Shown: positions 5,590-14,845, counted from the first letter of the stretch. The stretch is 36,324 bases of DNA from an uncultured Porphyromonas sp. (GCA_900546675.1 URDQ01000012.1:1-36324), one strand, 5' to 3'. A program made the numbers and translations. The notes: a model not told the origin generated them from the sequence alone.

Positions 5590-8181
5590 TTACTGCTCGT
5601 CATACATATAGGTGTCAAAGATGGGACGGACGTAGACTGTGGGGACTTGTAGAGTTCCAACCTGATAGGTTGGAACTTCTGAGGCTGGGATAATCTTTCG
5701 ATTCTTGAAATCATACACCATTCCCTCTTCTGCTACCCAATAGTAGGAACCAAAGAGTAGACCCTCAATCTCTGTATTGTTATCTCTCTGCATCTCGTCA
5801 ATAAGCTTCATCTCTGCAGAGGTTGGGATACGCCATCGCCCTTGATGCTTGAACTCTTTGTGAATGGTACGCCAATTCCAATTAGTAAAACCAGAGTTTT
5901 CACTACCCACGATGTTATAGTACTCTCTATAGTTATCATTAGTACCAAACTCACCCTCGAAGTATTCGTAGCAACGAGTCTCAGCATCCCAATAGTATCC
6001 TATAATGTTTTGCTTTTTAGCCGTTTTCTGATAGTAGGTGTAAGTGTCAGTATTGTAGTTCTCTGGATTGATGTAAGGATCGTACACTCCCCAGAAAGCA
6101 CTAGACAATGGACCAAGAGCGGGATCAGCTGAAATATCAAATGTTGCAAACCGCTCACGGCTCAAACCATTAGGTACATTGGCAAGCCTCTGGTAACAGA
6201 TGAGGCTCATACCATGCTGACTGGCGATGATGAATTGTGGAGATATGAGTTGGTTGGATAGATGATCGGATTTGGTCCGGCCCTCGGGATCCACTGGCGA
6301 GCCGATGCGCTCACCCTCTCTAGGAACTAGAGTTGTAATCTTGAAGTTCACATCGTTGATCTGAGGAGAGGGGCTGTTATCTCCCTGATAGGTGCCGAAG
6401 ACGCCAAGCGTGGAGTGATACCTAAAGTCAGCGTAGACGGGTGTCATCTTACCATCCTCGTCTACGTACTGCTCCGTGCCATTGTGAAAGCGCTGAGAGC
6501 GTTCGCCCGTGACATACCTATTGGGATACTGCAAGACGCGCACTACTTGGCTTAGAAGTCCGTCCTTTTGTTTTACAGTGAACTTAATGTGATACGGGAT
6601 ATAGTTGACTGGTACTGGGTGCTGGATTGAGATGACTCCATTGGAGAGGTAATTATCTGAGGGGGTAATCTCGATGCCGTCCCAGTCGGGCGTATTGGAC
6701 TCACTTTTGACCAACGTCTTAGTGCCGTTGATCTTGTAAAGCTTAGACTCCGTCTTGCTAAATTCACGACGGTAGTGTACGCCTCGCTTGTCATAATATT
6801 CGTACCAAGCACTATCTATCTGTATCTCTACGGGGAGACTGGAGGCATAGGGGATGGAGACCTCACTGACATCTGCCATGATGGGGTACTTGTCATACAC
6901 CTCGAGGTACTGCGCCTTGAGGAGCTCGCCGTCGACGGCCTCAATTAGGTTCCACGGAGTGATGGCTATGTTCGAGGTTATGTCTACGGGGGTGTCTTCG
7001 TTGCGACTACCTAGGACCTCTATGGAGGTGAGGACGTCATAGAGATGGTTACGCTCGAGCTTGTGGAGCATAGCGTCGGTGACCTTGCCGAGAGCCTTGC
7101 GATAGTTCACTGGTATGCGGTAGTAGTAATTGTACCAAGGGTCATCAGCCTTTGCTTCCTTAGGACGCATAGTCAGCTTGAGACGTAGATAGGTCTCATT
7201 TGTCGATACGCTACCCCAGTCATGCTCGTAAGCGTAAAAAGGTACTGTGCCGTAAAACTTGCCATCTCCATTGCTATTCTTATATCCTAGAGTAGCATAG
7301 TCGGTTATGGTCATAGGACGATAGGCGGAGTTCTGCCAGTCGCTACCATTGGGCTGATAGGGAGAGTCACTCCGTACGACCTTCGTCTTCTCTGGATAGC
7401 GTACGAGACAGACTTCAGGTACGCTGCCTGGCTTGACGACATATTGAGTCTCGATACCATTCTGATAGTCCTTGACATCGATATGATCGATCCTCAGCCG
7501 TATCTTGGCAGCCGCACGATAGAGTTCGATCGTTCCTAGCTCTGCTCTTGGGTTTTGATAGCCCCAAGTGACGGTCGTCTGGAGTGCTCCATCCATAAGG
7601 AACTTATCCTGTGGGGCTATCCGCCCGCTTTCGGGAGCAGGGTTGAGCTTGCTCTGATCGTCCTGTATGAGCTTGTAGAGAGCTGTCTTCGTTGTGACAC
7701 TCGTGGCTATAGGCTTGCTGGCATTGACCACAGAGATATAGTCTAGTGGCGTACCCTCGAGCTTAGGAAGGTCATCCTTCGGGATAATAAAGGTGGCACG
7801 ACTTCCGATCTCGTTACCCGTGAGCGCCTCCTGCTTGAGCGGAGTGTAACGCCCGACGAGCTGCTCTGTCATTGGGTCAAAGACAAAGAGCTCTATGCTC
7901 TCGATTTTGTTTTCATTCAGTATGCTGATGCCGTGGATCCCGTTCTCCTTGTCACCCTCCTCCTCGCCAACGTGGCTACGGAGCGTGGCTGTGGTCGTCT
8001 GCTCGGTGCGTGGTATGAGCGTGAGCTCGAGGAGCTTGCCATCCTCCTCGGAGATGTGCAGAGCATCGTCTGTCCGCTCACTAACGCAACTGGTGAATGC
8101 CACACAGACGCTCACGAAGGTGAGCACGGCGCAGAGGACTATGCGTGCGCTGGTCTGGATATTATATCGAAACATTGTCAT
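5590..8181 (-). CDS. Fimbrial tip/accessory subunit lipoprotein
   Basis: From ATG 8181 (MTMFRYN; ATG 8175 is also possible) the product has 863 residues and a lipobox AFTSC (Cys32). An N-terminal extension to 8217 would overlap the previous gene and was rejected. Arg68 in ATLRSHV lies 36 residues after the cysteine. Fimbrillin-type motifs are visible: ELYRAAAKIRLRI, LERNHLYDV about residue 400, and ITPWN shortly after. The C-terminus (GRWRIPTSAEMKLID, YWVAEEGMVYDF) resembles the FISUMP/DUF1566-like fold found at the end of several Bacteroidales fimbrial tip proteins and may be the ligand-binding end. It starts 8 bp after the previous gene's stop and ends 10 bp before the next start, so translation is probably coupled. 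Confidence 0.7.
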   Translation of the reverse strand: MTMFRYNIQTSARIVLCAVLTFVSVCVAFTSCVSERTDDALHISEEDGKLLELTLIPRTEQTTTATLRSHVGEEEGDKENGIHGISILNENKIESIELFVFDPMTEQLVGRYTPLKQEALTGNEIGSRATFIIPKDDLPKLEGTPLDYISVVNASKPIATSVTTKTALYKLIQDDQSKLNPAPESGRIAPQDKFLMDGALQTTVTWGYQNPRAELGTIELYRAAAKIRLRIDHIDVKDYQNGIETQYVVKPGSVPEVCLVRYPEKTKVVRSDSPYQPNGSDWQNSAYRPMTITDYATLGYKNSNGDGKFYGTVPFYAYEHDWGSVSTNETYLRLKLTMRPKEAKADDPWYNYYYRIPVNYRKALGKVTDAMLHKLERNHLYDVLTSIEVLGSRNEDTPVDITSNIAITPWNLIEAVDGELLKAQYLEVYDKYPIMADVSEVSIPYASSLPVEIQIDSAWYEYYDKRGVHYRREFSKTESKLYKINGTKTLVKSESNTPDWDGIEITPSDNYLSNGVISIQHPVPVNYIPYHIKFTVKQKDGLLSQVVRVLQYPNRYVTGERSQRFHNGTEQYVDEDGKMTPVYADFRYHSTLGVFGTYQGDNSPSPQINDVNFKITTLVPREGERIGSPVDPEGRTKSDHLSNQLISPQFIIASQHGMSLICYQRLANVPNGLSRERFATFDISADPALGPLSSAFWGVYDPYINPENYNTDTYTYYQKTAKKQNIIGYYWDAETRCYEYFEGEFGTNDNYREYYNIVGSENSGFTNWNWRTIHKEFKHQGRWRIPTSAEMKLIDEMQRDNNTEIEGLLFGSYYWVAEEGMVYDFKNRKIIPASEVPTYQVGTLQVPTVYVRPIFDTYMYDEQ

Positions 8182-8189
8182 TGCGAGTC

Positions 8190-9842
8190 TTAGTACATTA
8201 CTTGTTTGATACGCCACCGCTGAGAGCCTCCGCCATCCATATAGCTGTCACGGCTTCTCTTGGGGTCTAGGTTTAGCTCCCTGCCATCGACCGTGATGTA
8301 AAACTGAGTGTAGTATGGTTCAGTGATAAACTCCTGTCGGGGCTTGATCTGGAATGTGTAGGTCTTGGGAGGATTGCCACCGATGATGTCTGGCTCTACT
8401 ACCTGATCGTAGGTGTTGCCCGTAAAGAGGAAGTTCAGTCCGTTCGTGATAGAGGCCGACCAAATAGCCCCTACGGGCTTGGTGATCTCAAAGGTTACCT
8501 CGACGATCTCGTTGGGTGAGAGGAGTACCTCCTGAGAGATATCGTCTAAGGTTCGTTTGGGAGCTTTGGTTGTTGCATCAACGACCTTGAGGTCACACTT
8601 ATACTCTGGTAGCGTGAACTGCAGCTCTGACTCAACCAGTCGCCAGGGCATCACCTTAAAGTTTATGACTAGGTACTTACCATCGGCAGGTACATTGATG
8701 TCGTAATGATAGTGATGGTTACGGACGATGCTGTAGTTGGCATAGTTGCTAGGTATGTTGCCATAGGCTACATCTAGGTAGGTGTATTCCGACCCTGGGG
8801 TCATATTTCGTGTGTTCTGATTGGAGATGATAGGGATCTTGTGTACGATGCCACTCACCATCTCTATCTGTATGTAGCTGGGAGTGCCAATGGGCATATC
8901 GCTACTCGAATTCCACCCTAATGTAGATGATGCCTCGCCGAGGAGTCGCTCTGGAATGTACATCTTGGCTTGGAAGCTATTGTCCGTGATGGAGCCACTA
9001 CCATTAAAGTGCTTTTCGGTTAAAGCTACAGAGGCAGATTTACTATTCTCCATAAAGGAGTGCTGCGTAGCTACATTGCAGATCTTGATGCTCTTGATCT
9101 TGCTGACCCCATCACCCGTGAGGTTGAGGCTGACCTTGGCTGAGGAGCGAACTAGATTGACGGTCTGCTGCTTCGTGCCCGTCTCGGGGCTGTCAGGCCA
9201 ATTGCTGACAGGCTCAAGAGGCTTCGAGCTAATTGTCGTCGGAGTAAAGGGCTTGGGTACGCTCACACTCCCGCCAGCGGGTATGATTTGGTTCTCATAG
9301 ATACGCGCCATCGGGAAGAGACTCTTCTCCGTGCCATTCATGACGGCACCATTGTAGAGTGGCGTACCTGAGTCACGGCTCTGAAAGCTCTCGAGATGCT
9401 GTAGCGTTGTCTTCAGGTCGGCATAGTTTTTCAAGCCCTCCAGCGTATTCTTCCAGCTCTCAGGGTAGTTTGCCACAAAGCAAAAGTGGTACCGTGCCCC
9501 CTCCTCGGGCTGTAGCTCCATAAGGAAAGATTGCTCCGTCGTGAAGTGGCTCTTGACGAGCTTACTCTGAGCATCCGAAGTTCCCGCCTTATAGATCAAA
9601 ACTGCTAGCTCGCCTACATAGTCTTCGTAGTCCTTAGGGTCAGACTGTATAGAGGGATAGTCGCCTTGTTCACGCAGAGAAGCGTTCGGGAGTTCTATCC
9701 CAGCCATCGAGAAGCGCAGACAGGTAATCCGGCTAGGATCATCGTCAGGCACGGCACCTCCGTTCATCCGCTGGCACGATACAGATAGTAGCGTACTGCT
9801 GAGGAGAGCTAGGAGTGTGATGTATAATGTATTGCGAGACAT
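8190..9842 (-). CDS. Fimbrial accessory/tip-adaptor subunit lipoprotein
   Basis: The protein has 550 residues with lipobox LLSVSC (Cys23) and Arg57 in ASLREQG, a possible protease maturation site. It carries the shared fimbrillin signatures: VRSSAKVSLNLTG, SIVRNHHYHYDINV about residue 380, and INFKVMPWRLVES. After that comes a second domain rich in beta strands that ends WRIKQVMY. In P. gingivalis the gene after the anchor (mfa3, or fimC in the major fimbria) encodes the adaptor between shaft and tip, and this gene holds the same position. A 64-bp gap separates it from the anchor gene. The fimbrial call is good; equivalence to Mfa3 is inferred from order. Confidence 0.72.
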   Translation of the reverse strand: MSRNTLYITLLALLSSTLLSVSCQRMNGGAVPDDDPSRITCLRFSMAGIELPNASLREQGDYPSIQSDPKDYEDYVGELAVLIYKAGTSDAQSKLVKSHFTTEQSFLMELQPEEGARYHFCFVANYPESWKNTLEGLKNYADLKTTLQHLESFQSRDSGTPLYNGAVMNGTEKSLFPMARIYENQIIPAGGSVSVPKPFTPTTISSKPLEPVSNWPDSPETGTKQQTVNLVRSSAKVSLNLTGDGVSKIKSIKICNVATQHSFMENSKSASVALTEKHFNGSGSITDNSFQAKMYIPERLLGEASSTLGWNSSSDMPIGTPSYIQIEMVSGIVHKIPIISNQNTRNMTPGSEYTYLDVAYGNIPSNYANYSIVRNHHYHYDINVPADGKYLVINFKVMPWRLVESELQFTLPEYKCDLKVVDATTKAPKRTLDDISQEVLLSPNEIVEVTFEITKPVGAIWSASITNGLNFLFTGNTYDQVVEPDIIGGNPPKTYTFQIKPRQEFITEPYYTQFYITVDGRELNLDPKRSRDSYMDGGGSQRWRIKQVMY

Positions 9843-9906
9843 AATAAGCTGAGAGCTATATTTGTGTTAGGGAAGTGATGGATAGTTCGAGGGGAGTGGT
9901 ATGCCC

Positions 9907-10893
9907 TTAGTATCTATTGGTCAGATTGACTGCAAAGGAGTGAATCTGATAGTTGTTGATGAAGATGTTGATCACTAGGTTATTGTCAGGGCAATCCTTA
10001 CACTTATCTTCGAGCTCTAGGACGATGTCGAAGTCGTGGGTACACTCTAGGTTTACATTGGGATTCTCTAGTATGACCTTACCGAGGAGGTCCTGCTCGA
10101 GGAAGTCCTTCTTCTCTTTCTTATTGTGTAGGCGTGGGAGGTTGTGGTAACCCGTCTTAAGCTCCATAAGAGTGAAGGAGAGGGTCCTAGCGACCTTGTC
10201 TTTGTATAGCTCTACGCCTGGGTAGTTGAGTGTAGGATTGTCTAGTGGCATCCTCCTATTGATGAGGTAGGTGCCGTCGGCCGAGTAGGCCAATATGTCA
10301 AAGTCGTCAATATTGTATCGGTCTTGCACGCTCTCGTGGAGTCGTAGGGTGATGTTGATGCGGTTGGTCACCTCAAGCATATTGATAGCGACTTCGCCAA
10401 ATACCGTACCATACTCCTTGCGGTCTGGTAGAGAGATGACGCGACTCTCTCCTTGCCACACTTTATGCTCTCCGAGACTGATGGCTTTATCATTCTCGGC
10501 ACGTAGACGTAGCATAACATCTTTTTTGGTCGTCGTGCCCTCTACGAAGTTTCCAAAAGTGAAGTATTGGTCTGCCGTACCTCCCCATGCGATGAAGGAG
10601 TACTGTCCCTTTTCGACAGGAGGTAGCTCGACCTTGTAAGCTTCAGTCAGATCCACCCATCCTGTCACCTTCTTGACTGTGACTAGCACATCGTTTAGGT
10701 CAAAGGCGAAGACATACAGCCCATTTACCTCACCCACTGTCTCTGGTGTCTCCATACAGGGAGTCTGATTGTAAAAACTGATGTACACACCCTGGGGGCA
10801 CTCCTCTAGATCCTCATAGATGATCTTGCTACAAGAGGTGGTGAGTGCTAGGAGAGTGAGTAAGGGAAGTATAATATGGTGAACCCTATTCAT
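9907..10893 (-). CDS. mfa2: Fimbrial anchor, FimB/Mfa2 family lipoprotein
   Basis: This 328-residue lipoprotein has lipobox LALTTSC (Cys21). It starts like Mfa2/FimB anchors: EDLEECPQGVYISFYNQTP, then GLYVFAFDLNDVLV and YSFIAWGG. The family (PF08842) caps the base of the fimbria and holds it in the outer membrane, so it keeps its lipid anchor. In agreement, there is no LR-type site after the cysteine, unlike the other subunits in the operon. The last residues, IHSFAVNLTNRY, are nearly the same as those of the shaft protein. A strong terminator lies between shaft and anchor genes, which would lower anchor production relative to shaft. Confidence 0.85.
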   Translation of the reverse strand: MNRVHHIILPLLTLLALTTSCSKIIYEDLEECPQGVYISFYNQTPCMETPETVGEVNGLYVFAFDLNDVLVTVKKVTGWVDLTEAYKVELPPVEKGQYSFIAWGGTADQYFTFGNFVEGTTTKKDVMLRLRAENDKAISLGEHKVWQGESRVISLPDRKEYGTVFGEVAINMLEVTNRINITLRLHESVQDRYNIDDFDILAYSADGTYLINRRMPLDNPTLNYPGVELYKDKVARTLSFTLMELKTGYHNLPRLHNKKEKKDFLEQDLLGKVILENPNVNLECTHDFDIVLELEDKCKDCPDNNLVINIFINNYQIHSFAVNLTNRY

Positions 10894-10917
10894 AGCTCTG
10901 ATGTTTGATACAAGTGA

Positions 10918-10981
10918 TAAGAAAAAGACTACAGGGGGACTCGACGCCTCAGTAAGCGGGAGCCTAGCGCCCCCTGTAGTC
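10918..10981 (-). terminator. Intra-operon terminator between shaft and anchor genes
   Basis: GACTACAGGGGG (10927-10938) and its complement (10970-10981) form a perfect 12-bp stem with a 31-base loop. On the minus strand a TTTTTCTT tract follows at once. It sits between the stop of the shaft gene and the start of the anchor gene, so most transcripts probably end after the shaft gene. Confidence 0.85.
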
Positions 10982-11032
10982 GTTGTGCGATCTACTCAGC
11001 TTCTATTTGGATAGAGATGCTGGGTCGATTGA

Positions 11033-12541
11033 TTAGTAACGGTTGACAAGATTTACCGTATAGCTGTGGATCGTCCAGGGGAGTACGCGCAGCTGTACAG
11101 AGAGGTGAGTCTTCTTCGTCTCTAGAGGATCATCAGGCTTGATCTCATCCTTGTCTGCTACCCCCATCTCGCCGAAGCCTGTGATGTGTGCATGGTAGAC
11201 CTGGTTGCGTACCGTAGGAGACTCGCTGATTGTCTTATCTAGGTTGCTGTACGCAACGTCTGGGTTCAGCCAGATGTAGTAGTACATCTCACCGTTCGTG
11301 TACTCCTTAGCGCTCTGCTTCTTCTCGGAGGTGCTTGTTGCGTTGACATCCATAGCCTCAGCCTTCTCCTTGGTAGAGTAGAACTTACCATCAGATAGAC
11401 CTAGGTAAACGGTCTGAGCATCGGTGCTTGTAGGTGCAACACCATCGATCTGGTCTACGGTGAAGGTAGCCTTGATCTCAAACATAGTCGTGTTGCCCTT
11501 CTTGTAGTTGCCCTTAGCGTGTGTGACAGGGAGGACGAACTTGCTAAACGTCTCCTCACCTAGAGCTTTCTTGACGTTATCAACGGAGTTATCTGTTGCA
11601 GTGAGAGCAGCCTTGTAACCCTCAGCGTCAGAGAAGAGCATCTTGGTTGCCCCCTCTGTAACGAGGTTAGCCCAAGTACTAGATGTAGGAGCAAATTCAT
11701 AGACAGGAGCTGCGACCTTCCAGTCAGTGCGATCCTCTAGGACGTTGAACTGTAGTGCGCTACCAGTTACCTGATACATAATATCCTTGACGGTAACCGT
11801 TGCGGTCTTTTTCTCAGTTGTGACACCCTTAGCGTCCGTGAAGGTGCGCTTGATATCGATTGTCTTGACAACCTCATCGTCTACAGTAGCGATAGCACGA
11901 GAAGCGACACGTGATACCTTCACCTCGACACGGTTAGCCTTACCACCGATAGCGTCTTCCTTGCTGATGTTTGGTGCGATCTCCATCTCCACAGGAGCGG
12001 TCTCGTTGGTCATCAGGACGATATCCTTCTCAGCGTCGTACTTAGCTACATCAGCGATAGCAGCAACCATAGCGACAGCCTTTTGGAACTCTGCGTCAAA
12101 TGTAGCTGGGGTATTAGCCTTCTCATCGAGGATGGTTGTGACCTTGCCCGCCATATCGTTGATGACGACGTAGATCTTTACCTTGTCACCAGACTTAGCC
12201 TCTACAGCGAGGTTAGGAGCGAGGATACCGTTGTTGATACCACCGAAGTTGGCCTCGGTAAATTGATCTGAGCTGATCGTGGTAGCGCCATTAGAAGTGG
12301 TGGCTACGTAGACCTTGATCTTCTTGATCACGTCACGGCCCTGCCACTCACCATCTAGCTTGTTGTGGTCATCAGGTAGAGCACGCGTCTCAGGTGCTGG
12401 GAAGCGGACGGAGACACCTACGTAGGTGTCGCACTCACCGTTTTGGAGTGCAGCCTCTTGTCTGTCACTCTTGCAGCTTGCTAGCCCGAGCAGGAGTGCT
12501 GCAGAGGCAAGAAGCGCTGTTCTCATTCTTAGTTTCATCAT
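11033..12541 (-). CDS. mfa1: Mfa1-type major fimbrial shaft subunit
   Basis: The protein has 502 residues with lipobox LGLASC (Cys23). It shows the Mfa1/FimA layout: a short leader after the cysteine, Arg53 in PETRALPDD, then an N-terminal fimbrillin domain (DVIKKIKVYVAT, KVKIYVVINDMAG). The C-terminal domain holds SPTVRNQVYHAHITGFG and LRVLPWTIHSYTV. In P. gingivalis an Arg-gingipain cuts Mfa1 at a comparable Arg to free the groove for the donor strand of the next subunit; the same step is inferred here. The protein is rich in Lys, Thr and Ala, as expected for a shaft. It is the third gene of the operon and has a strong terminator right after it. ATG 12538 is an equally good start. Confidence 0.85.
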   Translation of the reverse strand: MMKLRMRTALLASAALLLGLASCKSDRQEAALQNGECDTYVGVSVRFPAPETRALPDDHNKLDGEWQGRDVIKKIKVYVATTSNGATTISSDQFTEANFGGINNGILAPNLAVEAKSGDKVKIYVVINDMAGKVTTILDEKANTPATFDAEFQKAVAMVAAIADVAKYDAEKDIVLMTNETAPVEMEIAPNISKEDAIGGKANRVEVKVSRVASRAIATVDDEVVKTIDIKRTFTDAKGVTTEKKTATVTVKDIMYQVTGSALQFNVLEDRTDWKVAAPVYEFAPTSSTWANLVTEGATKMLFSDAEGYKAALTATDNSVDNVKKALGEETFSKFVLPVTHAKGNYKKGNTTMFEIKATFTVDQIDGVAPTSTDAQTVYLGLSDGKFYSTKEKAEAMDVNATSTSEKKQSAKEYTNGEMYYYIWLNPDVAYSNLDKTISESPTVRNQVYHAHITGFGEMGVADKDEIKPDDPLETKKTHLSVQLRVLPWTIHSYTVNLVNRY

Positions 12542-12621
12542 TGTTAGTTGATTAAATTGTTATTATGAAGTACTGTTTAAGTGCTTTGGATTGAAGTTTG
12601 TCTCCTACTTATGGGAGGGGG

Positions 12622-14088
12622 TTACAAGCTTTGTAAGAGCTTCTCTAGTTCGACTAGATTGGCTGCAGCCTCTTGACTACCCTGAGCCTTGGCTTGCTCG
12701 AGATAACTCTTGGCCTGCTCGTAGTTGCCTAGCTTGCTGTAGGCAATACCTATATTGTTGAGTGCACTAGGATCGTGCTGTAGCTTGCTCAGACGATCTA
12801 TGGCGACCTGATAGCTACCTGCCTCGATGTCAGAAGCACTAGCGTTGATGATAGCTACAGGCTCATCGGGGTACATGCGTGTCGCTATGTCAAAGACCTG
12901 CTTGAACTCGGGCGAATCGGCTGGATAGCTCTTAGCGACGAGATACATCTCGTTGAGACTGAGCAAGCGTGGATTGACCTTGATGATCTCACGAGCCTCG
13001 GCGACGTCAAACGCCTTGACCTCATAAGCGACCGTGTACTCCGTGCGACGTATCTGCGGATAGTAGTCACGTAGCATAATCCTATAAGTCTCACCACGCG
13101 AGAGCCGCTTGAGATGCGCATCACGAGCATCAGGATTGGCCACCTCGTCGATGATGCGGAGGATCTCGTCCTTGTCCTGTATGAAGGAAGCCTCAATGAG
13201 CTCACGCGTCTTGACCCAGTCCTCACCATATCCTGATACCTGTAGCTGATTGGTAGGTAGGCTGTAGCGCTGCGCTAGGTACTGTGCGAAGGAGTTCGAG
13301 CGACGCTCTGCGAGTGCCTTATTGTGGCTGAAGCTACCCTCGGGAGAAGCGTATCCTACGACAGAGAGTTGCGTGACCTTAATGTTTTCGTCTCCCGTGA
13401 TCTCATCCATCACCTTACGCACCTCAGAGAGTATCTGACCATTGCTCTTGTAGTTGGGGTCTAGGTCGTGCTTGTCACAGCGGAAGTTAAGCACCGCTGT
13501 ATGCTTGTCGGCACGAGCCTTGACAGGCTCTACCGCTGGGACGATATAGGAGAGCTGATAATTTGGCTTGTAAGGATCTGTGAGGAAGGGGGTACGTAGC
13601 ACCTGCGACTCCTCAAGCTTGAAGCAGTCTGAGCAACCGTAGACACGCTCCACGAGAAGTAGATCGGTCTGACTCATCCACTCCTTGCGGGGAATGGTGT
13701 AGCTATAGGTGACTCGCTGGGCGGTACCATTCTTACGGCGGAGTGACTGTAGCGCCTCCGTGTCCCACTCGTCACGGATACCCGTAGAAGCTTTGCGCTC
13801 CTGTACGATGCTACGCTTACGTCCCTCGATCTGTACTGGGGGTAGTAGCTCCACCACCTCACCACTATCCTTCATACGCAGGGCGGGTGAAAGACGTAGC
13901 AGATCGTTGGAACGGAGGTTAAGCCCATCGAGGACAATCTCCATCTGTACAGTCACGATGTCTGTCGCTTTGCTTACCTCTACATGATCTACAGAGATCT
14001 GATGGATATAAGGCGTCTGAGCAGCGAGAGTCGCTGGGAGCGTCAGTAGCAGTGATATAGCCACTAGGGCATATTTGATCTTGTTCAT
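12622..14088 (-). CDS. DUF3868 / OmpA-like / TPR protein of the fimbrial operon
   Basis: From ATG 14088 the product has 488 residues and a signal peptide (LLLTLPATLAAQ). Residues 25-190 match the DUF3868 type (VEVSKATDIVTVQMEIVLDGLNL kept short here as VTVQMEIVLDGL). Residues 195-310 look like an OmpA-type peptidoglycan-binding domain (VVGYASPEGS, ALAERRSNSFAQYL). The C-terminal 80 residues form TPR-like helices (ALNNIGIAYSKLGNYEQAK). Proteins with this layout occur upstream of Mfa-like genes in many Bacteroidales fimbrial loci and may link the fimbrial outer-membrane site to the cell wall or help assembly. It starts 20 bp after the DUF3575 gene and precedes the shaft gene by 80 bp. A TTG six bases upstream was rejected in favour of the ATG. 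Confidence 0.8.
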   Translation of the reverse strand: MNKIKYALVAISLLLTLPATLAAQTPYIHQISVDHVEVSKATDIVTVQMEIVLDGLNLRSNDLLRLSPALRMKDSGEVVELLPPVQIEGRKRSIVQERKASTGIRDEWDTEALQSLRRKNGTAQRVTYSYTIPRKEWMSQTDLLLVERVYGCSDCFKLEESQVLRTPFLTDPYKPNYQLSYIVPAVEPVKARADKHTAVLNFRCDKHDLDPNYKSNGQILSEVRKVMDEITGDENIKVTQLSVVGYASPEGSFSHNKALAERRSNSFAQYLAQRYSLPTNQLQVSGYGEDWVKTRELIEASFIQDKDEILRIIDEVANPDARDAHLKRLSRGETYRIMLRDYYPQIRRTEYTVAYEVKAFDVAEAREIIKVNPRLLSLNEMYLVAKSYPADSPEFKQVFDIATRMYPDEPVAIINASASDIEAGSYQVAIDRLSKLQHDPSALNNIGIAYSKLGNYEQAKSYLEQAKAQGSQEAAANLVELEKLLQSL

Positions 14089-14108
14089 AGTCAAGCTGTT
14101 CGTCTAGT

Positions 14109-14705
14109 TTAAAAGAGATATATGAGCGACATCGTGGCACGTGTCACGCCCCAGTAGTTGTATGCTCCCTCGGCCTCCTTGGTGCCACAAGTAGCGCAGG
14201 GAAACTTCTCGTAATGTATGCGTGCGTAGCCACCTCCTATGGAGGTCTCTACGTTCCAATGCTTGCTGAGTATCCACTGATAGCCATAGGATAGACCAGC
14301 TCCGTAGAAGTATCCCTGGAAGCGATGGTTATTGAACGCCTTGAGTCTTCCGACGGGAATGTTGATACCTCCTACATTAAACTGTCCTGTGTGGAGGTGT
14401 AGTCCTAGGAAGTGCCCATTGAAGACATCACAACTCCACCAGCGTAGCTCAGGCTGGAGTAGCCAATGCTTGTAGCGTGTGTCCTCATCGAATGACCATA
14501 GGCTCCCCCCACCACCTATCTCTAGCGTGAGCTGCTTGCCTAGTCTAAACTCGGCAGCAGCGTTTGGTGCTGTGGTGGCTCCATAGAGGAGGTTGACCTT
14601 GCCAGCTACCTTTTGCGCCTTCCCCTGTGCGGGCAGTAGGAGCAGTAGGCAACCTGTGAGGAGGGCTAGGAGTGCCCTCTGTGTGTTACGATAGTGATGC
14701 ATCAT
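14109..14705 (-). CDS. DUF3575 outer-membrane beta-barrel protein
   Basis: The protein has 198 residues with a signal peptide (LLTGCLLLLLPAQGKAQ) and alternating beta strands, ending MSLIYLF with a terminal aromatic as in outer-membrane barrels. KVNLLYGATTAPNAAAEFRL and WLLQPELRWW are typical of DUF3575. The family pairs with DUF3868/OmpA proteins in Bacteroidales fimbrial loci; the function is unproven, but a role in exporting or anchoring subunits is often suggested. CATCGT near the C-terminus holds two Cys that could form a disulfide. It is the first gene of the operon, about 520 nt downstream of the candidate promoter. ATG 14702 is an alternative start. Confidence 0.8.
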   Translation of the reverse strand: MMHHYRNTQRALLALLTGCLLLLLPAQGKAQKVAGKVNLLYGATTAPNAAAEFRLGKQLTLEIGGGGSLWSFDEDTRYKHWLLQPELRWWSCDVFNGHFLGLHLHTGQFNVGGINIPVGRLKAFNNHRFQGYFYGAGLSYGYQWILSKHWNVETSIGGGYARIHYEKFPCATCGTKEAEGAYNYWGVTRATMSLIYLF

Positions 14706-14820
14706 AAGATAGATAAAGCGTATGGGTGTGTATCAGATAGTGTATGTAAGCAAGAGGTCTCTCTGACTAAATGAAGAGGTAGCTTAACAAGTGGTAAAGA
14801 GGTTAAGACACGACAAATGG

Positions 14821-14845
14821 GGTAGAGCGACTGTGTCGCTTTACC
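14821..14845. promoter_or_regulatory. Hairpin in the fimbrial leader
   Basis: GGTAGAGCGAC, a TGT loop and GTCGCTTTACC form an 11-bp stem with one G-T pair. It lies within the presumed leader RNA, 116 bp upstream of the first fimbrial gene. No U-tract follows on the minus strand, so it is more likely an RNA structure than a terminator. Confidence 0.5.

Noticed and set aside
5580..5714. N-terminal extension of the last fimbrial subunit
   Set aside because: It would hide the lipoprotein signal behind 45 residues and overlap the preceding gene; ATG 5579 gives a perfect lipobox.
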